From NCBI GenBank assembly GCA_011049385.1, contig DSBX01000063.1:1-9005 (forward strand): a stretch of DNA of 9,005 bases, in the 5' to 3' direction. Under the pieces are notes generated by a model that was not told the origin of the DNA, made no database searches, and saw only the letters and a program-made list of their open reading frames with translations. Shown one piece after another: positions 1 to 7,052 of this stretch (position 1 is its first letter; each line of letters begins with the position of its first letter). The position numbers and the translations under genes are program-made. This DNA is from Caldifarciminota bacterium. GTDB lineage: Bacteria > Hydrothermota > Tepidihabitantia > Tepidihabitantales > Tepidihabitantaceae.

Positions 1-49
1 AACCCGGCCAGCTACCGGGCCACAGCACCGCCCGATCGCTGGCCGGGTT
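1..49. repeat. Perfect 12-bp inverted repeat near the window edge
   Basis: Bases 1-12 (aacccggccagc) are the exact reverse complement of bases 38-49, with 25 bases between. It lies inside the C-terminal coding frame of the GT39-like gene, where the two arms encode NPAS and the SWPG region. In a transcript it would form a strong GC-rich hairpin. It could be a coding coincidence in GC-rich DNA, or part of a 3'-end structure if the gene stops just beyond the window. No T tract can be seen. Confidence 0.5.
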
Positions 50-1747
50 CATCCCGCCGATGGCGGCCCGGGCCTCGGCCAGGTTGGTCTCGAGCCGGTC
101 CGGCGGCAGGGCGGGCGGGGTGCGGTCGGAGTCGGCGCGGCGGAGAACGGCGAACCGGGCGATGCGGGCTTCGAGTTCGTAGTCGCGGACGACAAGCGCG
201 CGCAGGGGCGTAAAGGCGACCAGCGCCTCGCGCGAATCCAGTTCGTGGCCGGTGACGAGCGGGGTCGCGTCGTGACCGGCGACGACGATGACCGCGGGCG
301 GGTCCGCGGCCAGCGCGGCGATGAATTCGCGGCGCAGTTCATTCCAGCCCCAGGCCGAGACGAGCGGGTGATGGTAGCCGAACCGCGTGACGCCCCGGCG
401 TCGGGCCAGGTAGTTGATGAGCGGGTCCGCGCCCCAGACCAGCACCCGGGCTTCGGGCGTGGTGCGGGCGCGCAGGTAATCCGCGACCTGCAACTGCTCC
501 GAGAGCCGGAAGTCCTGCGTGCCCTGCCGGGGCAGGTGCCAGTAGTCGGCCAGCGTGGCCGGCCCGGCCGCGACCCGGGCCAGGTCCGCGAAGCTCCGGC
601 GGTAAGGCGTGACCGAAACAACCCCGACCGCCAGCACGGCGAGGAGCAGGTAAGAAACCGCGCGGACGGCGGTCCGGCACCCGGGACCCTGCGGCGGGGC
701 TAGCCCGGCCACGGCCGCGACCGCGAGCGGCGGGAGCAGGGTGAGGAAATGGTAAGGGAAGAACCGACCCTGCGCGTAGACCTGGACCAGGGCAAGGAAC
801 AGCCACGCGGACGAGAGGACAAGGAGGCGGGAGAACGAGGAGGAACCCCGCCCGACCTTCCCCGCCTTCCTCCGCGCGAAGCGGACCAGCCCGGCGGCCA
901 GTCCGGTCCCGCCCAGCACCAGCGGCACCGCGCTGGCCGGACGGCGCAGGTATTCCGCGAACATACGCAGGAAACGGCCGAACGGCCCCTCGCCGAGATG
1001 CGCAAGCGCGGGGTAGGACAAGGCCCGGCGGAACACCGGCTCGAAGTACGCGCCCAGCGCGCCCGAGGCCGTGAGCACGAGCAGGAAGACCGCAACCGGC
1101 AGGAAGAACCCGGCGACGAGCCAGCCCGGGCCGAACACACCGCGTGCCTTCGACCAGCGATAGAAGGCGAACGCGGCCAGCCCGGGCAGGAACACCCCGG
1201 CCGGGTACTTGAACAGGAAGGCGACACCGAGCAGACACCCGGCCGCGAACCAACGGCGGCGCGCGGCGGAATCGAACGCGGGCAGGGCGACGAGGAGAGC
1301 GGCCACGACCGGCAGGTTCAGGAAACCGTCCACTTGAGCGGTGTCCCAGAAGCCGAACTGGTAGTAACAGAACGCATAGAGCGCGCCGGCCGCGGCCGAG
1401 GGCCAGGCCCGGCCCGAAACCCGGCGAACGAGGGCGAAGAACAGGAGCGCGGTGACCAAAGTCCAGGCCAGGTCCACGACGCGCAGGACGACCATCGAGC
1501 GGCCGAAGAACTGGGCCAGCGCGTGCACGAGCACGGTCAGCGGCGCCATCCCCATGAACAGGTCCCGGTACATCACCCGGCCCGAGCGCACCGCCCAGGC
1601 CAGCCAGGCGTAGATGCCGTGGTCCCGGCCGTACGGGTAGATGAGCGAGACCGAGCCGAAAACAAGCGTGGCGGCGGTGACTACTGCCGCGGGAAGCAGG
1701 CGGCCGGCCCGCCCCGGGGCGGTCGCCGCCCGCTGGTCACTGGTCAT
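1..1747 (-). CDS. GT39/ArnT-like polytopic membrane glycosyltransferase, 3' end beyond window
   Basis: One minus-strand frame stays open from an ATG at 1747 to the left edge, giving 582 codons without a stop, so the C-terminus is missing. The protein begins MTSDQRAATAPGRAGRLLPA, enters a membrane helix (about residues 18-37), and then reads YGRDHGIYAWLAWAVRSGRV (39-58). That acidic first outer loop after helix 1 is typical of the GT39/PMT/ArnT superfamily, where an Asp here (probably D42) is catalytic. QVDGFLNLP (138-146) and FKYPAGVFLPGL (179-190) also fit. About ten hydrophobic segments are followed by a soluble C-terminal part. Such enzymes use a polyprenyl-phosphate sugar and act on the outer face of the cytoplasmic membrane. 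The ATG overlaps the preceding gene's TGA by four bases (ATGA, 1747-1744), implying translational coupling. No good Shine-Dalgarno sits close to this start. Superfamily placement is fairly sure; donor sugar and acceptor cannot be told. Confidence 0.85.
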   Translation of the reverse strand, partial: MTSDQRAATAPGRAGRLLPAAVVTAATLVFGSVSLIYPYGRDHGIYAWLAWAVRSGRVMYRDLFMGMAPLTVLVHALAQFFGRSMVVLRVVDLAWTLVTALLFFALVRRVSGRAWPSAAAGALYAFCYYQFGFWDTAQVDGFLNLPVVAALLVALPAFDSAARRRWFAAGCLLGVAFLFKYPAGVFLPGLAAFAFYRWSKARGVFGPGWLVAGFFLPVAVFLLVLTASGALGAYFEPVFRRALSYPALAHLGEGPFGRFLRMFAEYLRRPASAVPLVLGGTGLAAGLVRFARRKAGKVGRGSSSFSRLLVLSSAWLFLALVQVYAQGRFFPYHFLTLLPPLAVAAVAGLAPPQGPGCRTAVRAVSYLLLAVLAVGVVSVTPYRRSFADLARVAAGPATLADYWHLPRQGTQDFRLSEQLQVADYLRARTTPEARVLVWGADPLINYLARRRGVTRFGYHHPLVSAWGWNELRREFIAALAADPPAVIVVAGHDATPLVTGHELDSREALVAFTPLRALVVRDYELEARIARFAVLRRADSDRTPPALPPDRLETNLAEARAAIGGMNPASDRAVLWPGSWPG

Positions 1748-3951
1748 CGGTCGTCGGTTTCTTCTTCCTCTTCCGGGAAGCCCGGCCGGAAGAGCAGGAC
1801 CGTGACCGTCACCCCGTCCGGCCCGGGCCCCTGCCAGCCGTCAACCATCTCGCCCAGGTCGGGCAGGCCGTGCGCCAGCACCCCGGCCCGGTACTCGGCA
1901 AGAGCCTGCTCGACACTGACCGGATTCTCGACCGGCACCGAATAGGTCAACCCGGGCACCGCGCGGGGAAGGCGCTCCGCCAACAGCCAGGCGAAGTATG
2001 CGCTCGGGTGCTCGACCGCGCCCGGCGCGGCCCGGAACACCAGCATCTCGTAGGCTTCGGTCATGGCCTCGGGCACGATGCGGACGACCTTGTAGCGGTC
2101 CTCTTCGAACAGCACCGGGAAGCCGGTCCGGGTCCGGCGGTGCAGGACCGCGAACCCGGCTCCGTACTTCCGGGCGATGAAGACAAGGTCCTCGTCGGTG
2201 ACGGCGCGGTGGTTCCGGTCCATCTCCGCCACCGCGTCAAAGCCCCGGCCCGCCACCTCACCATAGCAGTCCGTCAGCCGCTCGCGCCACTCCAGCAGGC
2301 CCCGGTCGCTCACCACGGTGCACTTGAACTTCACCACCACCGCGCGCCGGGCGGAAACCGAAAACCGCTCGAACCAGGGCGGAATGATGAACACCGCATC
2401 GGTCGGGGTGTGGTTCCGGCAGTACTCCATTATGCGGTCCTGGTTATCGTTCACCTCGGTCGCGGTGAATATCGGTACCGTCCCGCGCAGGAAACCGGCC
2501 AGGGGCCCGGCCGGCAGGTACTTGTTCGCCACCACCAGCCCCACCGCCAGCCCGGCCGCGGCCAGTGACGCCAGCGCCCGCCGACGGCCCGGCCGCAGGA
2601 CCAGCCAGCAGGCGGCCAGCGTGCCCAGCGCGATGAGCGCGAAAAGCTCATTGTTCGGGTTACCGGCCCAGGGCGGCCTCGCGCCGTTCGCGACCGCAAT
2701 GATCCCGGCGCTCAGCAGGAACCCCAGCGCCGGAAACAGCCAACTCCCGGCCCAGGACAGGCGGCGGCGCAGGAACTCCGCGCCGTGCGCCCAGAGCGCC
2801 CCGTAAGGCTGGCCGAAGCCGAAGGGGAAGAACAGCAAGGCCGCCACCACCGGCCGGCCCGGCGCGCCGCTCGCCGCATACCGGGCGATGGTCCCGGCGA
2901 AGAGCAACAGCCCCAGCCACTTGATGACGAAGACCAGCCGGAAAGGCTGGAGCGTGGCCCAGAAACGCGAAGGCCAGAACTCCACGTACAGCCAGCTCAC
3001 CAGGCACAACAGCCAGACCAGACCGACAAGAAAGAGAATGCGCACCGCGACCGCCCGGTCGGTCCCGGGACGGCGATACCACCAGTGCCAGGAAATGCCG
3101 CCCGCGACCATGAACAGCACCATCGCGACCCAGTCCTGCACCGGGAAGAAACCCGGCACGATGTGATGAGGATTGCGGAACCGTGCGTAGAGCTCCACGT
3201 ACTCCCGCGCGTCCATCAACCGCTCCCCGCCCACCGACAGCCAGAACGCCCCGGCCGCACCGGCGAGGCCCGCGGCCAGCAGGAAAGCGGTCGCGCCGAG
3301 ACGCACCCGGTCCCGTCCCGCCTCGACCCCGACGCCGAACAGCGCCGAAAGCCCGACCACGGACAGGCCGAGCAGACCGGTGAGCACGCCGACCAGCGGA
3401 TGAAGCAAAATGACCGGGACCGCCAGCGCGGCCGCGGCCAGGGGACGGCACCGGAGACCCTGCCAGAGCGACCACAGCGCGAGCCCGGTCACCGCGGTCT
3501 GCGGCGTCACCGCCGGGTGCACCAGGAAAGCGGCCGCGCCCAGTTCGACGCTGTTCACCGCCATCACCAGCGTGGCCGCGACCGCGGCCGGCAGGTCCGG
3601 GTTTTCGTGCTCCCGGCCGAAAAGCCGCCGGGCCACCAGGAAAGTGACCAGTGCCAGCGCCGCGTTCTGCAGCCAGGTGAGCAGGAAAAAGAGCAGGGGC
3701 AGGGGCAGAATCCGGCCGAGCAGGGCGAGCGTCTTCAGGTAGAAGAACCTCGGCCCGAACCCGGCCGAGGTGTTGTCCACGAAGAAATCGTTGACGAGGA
3801 AGCCGCTGTCCATCTCGCGCAGGAGCAGGGGCAGGTGGCAGGCCTGGTTGATGCGCCCGAAGTAGTACCCGTGCGCAAACGTCCCGACCAGGCCGGCGAG
3901 CACCGCAAAGAGCAGAACCCAGCCCCAGCGTCGCATCCCGTCCCCGCCCAT
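1744..3951 (-). CDS. Polytopic membrane protein with soluble C-terminal domain (possibly DUF6798-like)
   Basis: A 735-residue protein with hydrophobic segments spread over residues 10-480 (roughly 10-12 membrane helices), then a soluble region of about 235 residues. Residues 30-75 contain conserved-looking charged loops (DSGFLVNDFF, GPRFFYLKTLA), and H184-P185 lies in a membrane segment. The soluble part begins TATEVNDNQDRIMEYCRNHT (496-515). TPTDAVFIIPPWFERFSVSARR (515-536) resembles, from memory, proteins annotated with DUF6798; this needs a profile search. It ends in an acidic EEEEETDDR tail. I chose the ATG at 3951-3949 because it overlaps the upstream TGA by one base (TGATG). A second ATG at 3936 (MRRWGWVL) is an equally possible start. 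Its place between a sugar aminotransferase and a GT39-like enzyme suggests a GT-C-type transferase or a glycan export/assembly function, but no catalytic motif is certain. Confidence 0.8.
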   Translation of the reverse strand: MGGDGMRRWGWVLLFAVLAGLVGTFAHGYYFGRINQACHLPLLLREMDSGFLVNDFFVDNTSAGFGPRFFYLKTLALLGRILPLPLLFFLLTWLQNAALALVTFLVARRLFGREHENPDLPAAVAATLVMAVNSVELGAAAFLVHPAVTPQTAVTGLALWSLWQGLRCRPLAAAALAVPVILLHPLVGVLTGLLGLSVVGLSALFGVGVEAGRDRVRLGATAFLLAAGLAGAAGAFWLSVGGERLMDAREYVELYARFRNPHHIVPGFFPVQDWVAMVLFMVAGGISWHWWYRRPGTDRAVAVRILFLVGLVWLLCLVSWLYVEFWPSRFWATLQPFRLVFVIKWLGLLLFAGTIARYAASGAPGRPVVAALLFFPFGFGQPYGALWAHGAEFLRRRLSWAGSWLFPALGFLLSAGIIAVANGARPPWAGNPNNELFALIALGTLAACWLVLRPGRRRALASLAAAGLAVGLVVANKYLPAGPLAGFLRGTVPIFTATEVNDNQDRIMEYCRNHTPTDAVFIIPPWFERFSVSARRAVVVKFKCTVVSDRGLLEWRERLTDCYGEVAGRGFDAVAEMDRNHRAVTDEDLVFIARKYGAGFAVLHRRTRTGFPVLFEEDRYKVVRIVPEAMTEAYEMLVFRAAPGAVEHPSAYFAWLLAERLPRAVPGLTYSVPVENPVSVEQALAEYRAGVLAHGLPDLGEMVDGWQGPGPDGVTVTVLLFRPGFPEEEEETDDR

Positions 3952-5078
3952 CACGCCCCGGCCAGCCGCTTGACCGCTTCGATGACCCGCTCGACCTCCT
4001 CGTCGGTCAGCGCGGGATAAAGCGGGATACTCAAGGTGCGGTCGCCGATGCGCTCGGCGTTCGGGAAATCGCCCTCCCGGCATCCGAACCGCTCGCGGTA
4101 GAACCGGCGCAGGTGCACCGCCCGGTAGTTGACGACCACGCCGATGCCGGCCTCCTGCAGGCGTGCCAGCCACTCGTCGCGCCGTCCCTCCGGCGCCAGG
4201 ACCGTGAACAGGTGCCGGGCGTGCTTCACGCCGGGCAGGGTCTTCGGGAACTCGACCCCGGCTTCGGTGAAAGCTTCCTCGTAGCGCCGGGCGATGGCTT
4301 CGCGCCGCTCCCACAGTCTCTCGACCCGCGCGAGTTGGGGCAACAGCAACGCGGCCTGGATGTCGCACATATTCGCCTTGTAGCCCGGGAAGTCCATATC
4401 CCAGTGCCGGTAATGCCGGTGCCGGTCCGCCGCGGACTTGGTCATCCCGTGCAGGCGGCCGACCGCGAGATAGTCGCGGAGCGCCTCGTCATCGGTCGCG
4501 ACCGCGCCGCCCTCGCCGCAGGCAAGGTTCTTGGTCGCGTAGAAACTGAACGCGGCCGCGTCGCCCAGCCCGCCGGGCCGCACCCCGTCGCGCATCCCCT
4601 CGATGCAGTGGGCCGCGTCCTCGAGCAGTCGGATGCCGTACCGGTCCGCCAGCGCCCGGAAAGCCCGCATCTCGACCATCTGGCCGTAAAGATGAACCGG
4701 GATGACCGCCTTGACGAGACTGTCCCTTGCCAGGACCTCCTCGACCACGGCCGGTTCCAGGAGGCCGGTCTCCCTGTCCACGTCGCAGAAGACCGGCTCC
4801 GCCCCGGCGTGCAGGACGACGTTGGCGGTGGCGATGAACGTCATCGCCGGCACGACGACCCGGTCGCCCGGGCCGATGCCCCAGCCCTTGAGGACAAGGA
4901 ACAGGCCCGCGGTGCAGGAAGAAAGCCCGACGCAATGCCGAACCCCGAGGTAGCGGGCGAACTCTTCCTCGAACTGCGCGGTCTTCGGCCCGGTGGTCAG
5001 GAAGACGCTGTCCAGTACCTCGGCCACCGCCCGCTTCTCGGCCTCGCCCAGCGAATGACGGTAGAACTCTATCTTCAC
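3951..5078 (-). CDS. DegT/DnrJ/EryC1/StrS-family PLP-dependent sugar aminotransferase
   Basis: A 375-residue protein, normal length for the family. These fold-type I enzymes transfer an amino group, usually from glutamate, to a keto group of a nucleotide-linked sugar in the cytoplasm. K183 in FSFYATKNLACGEGGA (177-192) is the expected PLP Schiff-base lysine. D154 in LLEDAAHCIEG (151-161) is the expected Asp contacting the PLP ring nitrogen. The N-terminal LTTGPKTAQFEEEFARYLG (27-45) and VPAMTFIATANVV (76-88) are typical. The start is a GTG at 5078-5076 (VKIEFYRHSL). It overlaps the preceding TGA (GTGA) and is preceded by GAGGAGG at 5089-5083, which sits inside the last codons of the upstream gene. 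The family includes ArnB, PseC, WecE and PglE types. I cannot tell which keto sugar is used, so no symbol is given. Confidence 0.93.
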   Translation of the reverse strand: MKIEFYRHSLGEAEKRAVAEVLDSVFLTTGPKTAQFEEEFARYLGVRHCVGLSSCTAGLFLVLKGWGIGPGDRVVVPAMTFIATANVVLHAGAEPVFCDVDRETGLLEPAVVEEVLARDSLVKAVIPVHLYGQMVEMRAFRALADRYGIRLLEDAAHCIEGMRDGVRPGGLGDAAAFSFYATKNLACGEGGAVATDDEALRDYLAVGRLHGMTKSAADRHRHYRHWDMDFPGYKANMCDIQAALLLPQLARVERLWERREAIARRYEEAFTEAGVEFPKTLPGVKHARHLFTVLAPEGRRDEWLARLQEAGIGVVVNYRAVHLRRFYRERFGCREGDFPNAERIGDRTLSIPLYPALTDEEVERVIEAVKRLAGA

Positions 5079-6022
5079 TGCGCCTCCTCGTCCGAAGCGG
5101 CGATGTTCAGACGGTCGCGGACGATGTACAGCGGCCGCCGCTTGGTCTCGGCAAAGGTGCGTTCGAGGTAGATGCCGACGATGCCGAGAATGGCGATGAT
5201 GATTCCGCCCAGGAAGAACAGCGAGACGATGAGACTGCTCCAGCCCGCCACCGGCACCCGGCGCGACAGCGCCCGGATGATGACATAGACGCCGTAGGCG
5301 GCGCTCAGCGCGGCCAGCAGGAACCCGAACCGCACCGTCAGCCGCAGGGGCTTGTCCGAGTAGGCCACGATCGCGTCCCGGGCCAGCGCCCAGCGCTTCC
5401 GGAACGAGTAGCCGCTTCCGCCCCCGGCCCGGGGCGCGTGCTCGACCGGCAGTTTCGTGGTCGGGAAACCCAGCCACTCCAGCATCCCGCCCAGGAACCG
5501 CAACTGCTCGCGCATCCGGCGCGTGTTCTCCACCACCCGGCGCGAGACGATCCGGAAAGTCCCCACCCGCTCATCCCGGCGCAGGCCGGTCAGGTAATTG
5601 AAGACGCGGGAAAACAGCCACGAACTGATGCGGGCGGGCAGGGGATGCCGGCGCCGACCGCGCTGGGCGAGGACGACGTCGAACCCCTCCTGCGCCCGGG
5701 CGTACAGCTTCGCGATTTCCTCGGGCCGGTCCTGCAGGTCGCCGTCCATTATCACCACCCATTCGGCGTCGCAGATATCAAGGCCGGCGGTGATGCAGTA
5801 ATGCTGGCCGAAATTGCGGCTGAGCCGGAGTCCGCGCACGCGCCGGTCCCGACCCGCGATGGCGGCCACGCCCTCCCAGGTCCGGTCCCGACTGCCGTCG
5901 TCAATGAGGACGATTTCGTAATCCGGGTTGATGGCCGCAAGCGCCGCCGACAGGCGGCGGTACAACTCGTCGAGGCAGTTCTCCTCATTGTAGAGCGGAA
6001 CAACGGCCGAAATGTGCGCCAT
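5075..6022 (-). CDS. GT2 polyprenyl-phosphate sugar transferase (DPM1/ArnC/GtrB-like)
   Basis: A 315-residue protein with an N-terminal GT-A catalytic domain and two C-terminal membrane helices (about 229-250 and 262-286). The opening ISAVVPLYNEE, the IDDGSRDRT stretch (40-48), and VVIMDGDLQDRPEEI (89-103) are hallmarks of the dolichol-phosphate-mannose-synthase-like branch of GT2; D93 and D95 form the metal-binding DxD. GGGSGYSFRKRWALARDAI (200-218) is the usual amphipathic segment before the membrane helices. Such enzymes move a sugar from a nucleotide donor to undecaprenyl or another polyprenyl phosphate on the cytoplasmic face. I chose the ATG at 6022 (MAHISAVV). A TTG two codons upstream (6028) is possible, and neither has a strong Shine-Dalgarno. 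It is the first gene of the operon and overlaps the aminotransferase by four bases. The sugar is not predictable from sequence alone. Confidence 0.94.
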   Translation of the reverse strand: MAHISAVVPLYNEENCLDELYRRLSAALAAINPDYEIVLIDDGSRDRTWEGVAAIAGRDRRVRGLRLSRNFGQHYCITAGLDICDAEWVVIMDGDLQDRPEEIAKLYARAQEGFDVVLAQRGRRRHPLPARISSWLFSRVFNYLTGLRRDERVGTFRIVSRRVVENTRRMREQLRFLGGMLEWLGFPTTKLPVEHAPRAGGGSGYSFRKRWALARDAIVAYSDKPLRLTVRFGFLLAALSAAYGVYVIIRALSRRVPVAGWSSLIVSLFFLGGIIIAILGIVGIYLERTFAETKRRPLYIVRDRLNIAASDEEAQ

Positions 6023-6083
6023 CGTCAATACCCGGCGCGGAACCGCGGACGACCGGCATTCTCTCTACGCATACTGCCTCAGC

Positions 6084-6111
6084 ATCTTATCACGCCCGGC
6101 CCGGTCGTCAA
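6084..6111 (-). promoter_or_regulatory. Sigma-70-type promoter for the glycosylation operon
   Basis: Reading the minus strand, TTGACG (6111-6106) matches the -35 consensus at five of six bases. After a 16-base spacer, TAAGAT (6089-6084) gives a -10 element with four of six matches and the key T, A and final T present. The start of transcription would fall near 6077, leaving a leader of about 55 bases before the GT2 ATG. It is the only good promoter match in front of the operon and sits just after a terminator-like hairpin, as expected for an operon boundary. Confidence 0.6.
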
Positions 6112-6156
6112 GCCCGGGCCGACATCGCCGCGGCCGACAAGGTCGCGGTCAGCATT

Positions 6157-6184
6157 GTGGAGGGGGCGACCCCGCCCCCTCCAC
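6157..6184 (-). terminator. Strong GC-rich hairpin, probable transcription end of the small-paralog operon
   Basis: Bases 6157-6168 (gtggagggggcg) pair perfectly with 6173-6184, giving a 12-bp stem with a 4-base loop. It lies 54 bases past the stop of the downstream paralog and before the operon promoter, the position of a terminator. A smaller hairpin (6201-6205 with 6212-6216) lies between it and the gene. There is no T tract after the stem on either strand, so if it terminates it is not a classical intrinsic terminator. It might instead stabilise the 3' end. Confidence 0.45.
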
Positions 6185-6237
6185 GGCTTGCGTTGCTCTG
6201 CGCCTTTCGTCAGGCGAGTTGCCTCATCGCGAGGTCA

Positions 6238-6651
6238 TCACGGACCGACCGGTGCGCTGATGCTGAAGACCTGGTGCCGGACCTTCTCCAGCACCGACGG
6301 CGACAGACCGCGAGCGGTCCACTTCGCCGCCAGCGTCGCCGCCTCGAGCGCGGCCGACGCGCCGTTCACCCGGTTCGTCAGCTTCCACAGCTCCCGGCCG
6401 TAGGCGAGATAGAACGGGTACAGCGCGGTACTCACGCCTTCGCCGTTCAGCACCGCCCGCACGTCCGTCTCCATCGCGTACAGGCCGTCGAACGCCGCCT
6501 GCACCCGGGCGGCCAGGGCCGGGTCATCCAGCAGTCGCGCCACGTGCGGCGTACTGCCCTGGGGCAGACTGCCGTCGGTGTCGCGCTGGAACCGCGCCCG
6601 TCACTTCGCCCAGCGGGCCGAACCATCGGGAGGAGTAACGTGGTATGGCAT
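6238..6651 (-). pseudogene. Second copy of an unknown small-protein family, interrupted by an in-frame TGA
   Basis: From the ATG at 6651 the frame reads MPYHVTPPDGSARWAK, meets a TGA at 6603-6601 (codon 17), and continues in the same frame as RARFQRDTDGSLPQ to a TGA at 6240-6238, 138 codons in all. The C-terminal part is clearly homologous to the neighbouring 128-aa protein: over the last 37 residues (from ALEAATL to APVGP) 31 are identical. The strong Shine-Dalgarno (AAGGAGG) lies before the first ATG, not after the stop, so the full reading frame was the original gene. A single change (TGG or CGA to TGA) would explain the break. A GTG at 6543 could start a 101-residue C-terminal product, but it has no obvious ribosome binding site. 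Function unknown; predicted mostly helical and soluble, without a signal peptide. A sequencing error would restore the gene. Confidence 0.7.
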
Positions 6652-6655
6652 CATT

Positions 6656-6662
6656 CCTCCTT
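6656..6662 (-). promoter_or_regulatory. Shine-Dalgarno overlapping the upstream stop codon
   Basis: AAGGAGG (minus strand 6662-6656) begins inside the TAA stop (6663-6661) of the intact paralog and precedes two consecutive ATGs (6654 and 6651). The second gives the better spacing of four bases. The arrangement shows that the two paralogs were translated from one message, and it fixes the original start of the interrupted copy. Confidence 0.7.
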
Positions 6663-7047
6663 ACGGGCCCACCGGGGCCGAAACGTCGAACACCTGCAGG
6701 CGCACCTTCTCGAGCACGGACTGCGACAGCCCGCGCGCGACCCACTTCGCGACCAGGGTCGCGGCCTCGAGCGCCAGCCCCTGTCCCGCGCCCAGCTTCC
6801 GCCGGGCCCGGTCCATCTCACCGGCGAACGCGCAGTAGCCGGCATACAGGATCGCGCTCACCCCTTCCCCGGCCAGCACCTGCTTGGTCGCCGCCAGGTA
6901 GAGATTCTGCGCGTTGCGCACGGTGAAGTACTTCGTCTTCAGCGACTCGGCCTGTTGCCGGGTGATGGCCGGAAAGTACTCCGAATCCGGCATATCGAGG
7001 CGCGCGAACAGCCTATCCGCGCCCCACTGGCTGGGTTTTACAGCCAT
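6661..7047 (-). CDS. Small hypothetical protein, intact member of a tandem paralog pair
   Basis: A 128-residue protein that I do not recognise. The start at 7047 (MAVKPSQWGADRLFARLDM) is chosen because AAAGGAG (7059-7053) sits five bases upstream; an in-frame ATG at 7104 has no comparable site. The N-terminal half is polar (EYFPAITRQQAESLKTKYF). The C-terminal half is rich in Ala, Leu, Gly and Arg and looks helical (LEAATLVAKWVARGLSQ, then SVLEKVRLQVF), ending in SAPVGP. There is no signal peptide or convincing membrane helix, so it is probably cytoplasmic. The GEGVSAILYAGY segment and the C-terminal 37 residues are the parts best shared with the downstream copy, so they are likely the functional core. 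It follows the sigma factor gene after 157 bases and could be in its transcript or regulon; this is inference. Confidence 0.75.
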   Translation of the reverse strand: MAVKPSQWGADRLFARLDMPDSEYFPAITRQQAESLKTKYFTVRNAQNLYLAATKQVLAGEGVSAILYAGYCAFAGEMDRARRKLGAGQGLALEAATLVAKWVARGLSQSVLEKVRLQVFDVSAPVGP

Positions 7048-7052
7048 AGCGT

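Noticed and set aside
749..1945. Long plus-strand open frame of about 398 codons
   Set aside because: It is antisense to the GT39-like gene and is made almost wholly of Arg, Glu, Gly and Pro, the usual mirror image of GC-rich codons. It matches no family.
3952..4368. N-terminal extension of the membrane protein frame to 4368
   Set aside because: The extra 139 residues overlap the well-conserved aminotransferase C-terminus and have Arg/Gly-rich shadow composition; the TGATG junction at 3953-3949 is the natural start.
2785..5171. Plus-strand open frames 2785-4020 and 4113-5171
   Set aside because: They are antisense to the membrane protein and aminotransferase genes, with low-complexity charged composition and no ribosome binding sites.
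5079..5477. N-terminal extension of the aminotransferase frame to 5477
   Set aside because: It overlaps the membrane helices of the GT2 gene. The GTG at 5078 has a Shine-Dalgarno and begins exactly at the family N-terminus.
6601..6603. TGA read as tryptophan genome-wide
   Set aside because: Three clearly conserved genes in the window end at TGA in overlapping junctions, and TGG is used for tryptophan throughout.
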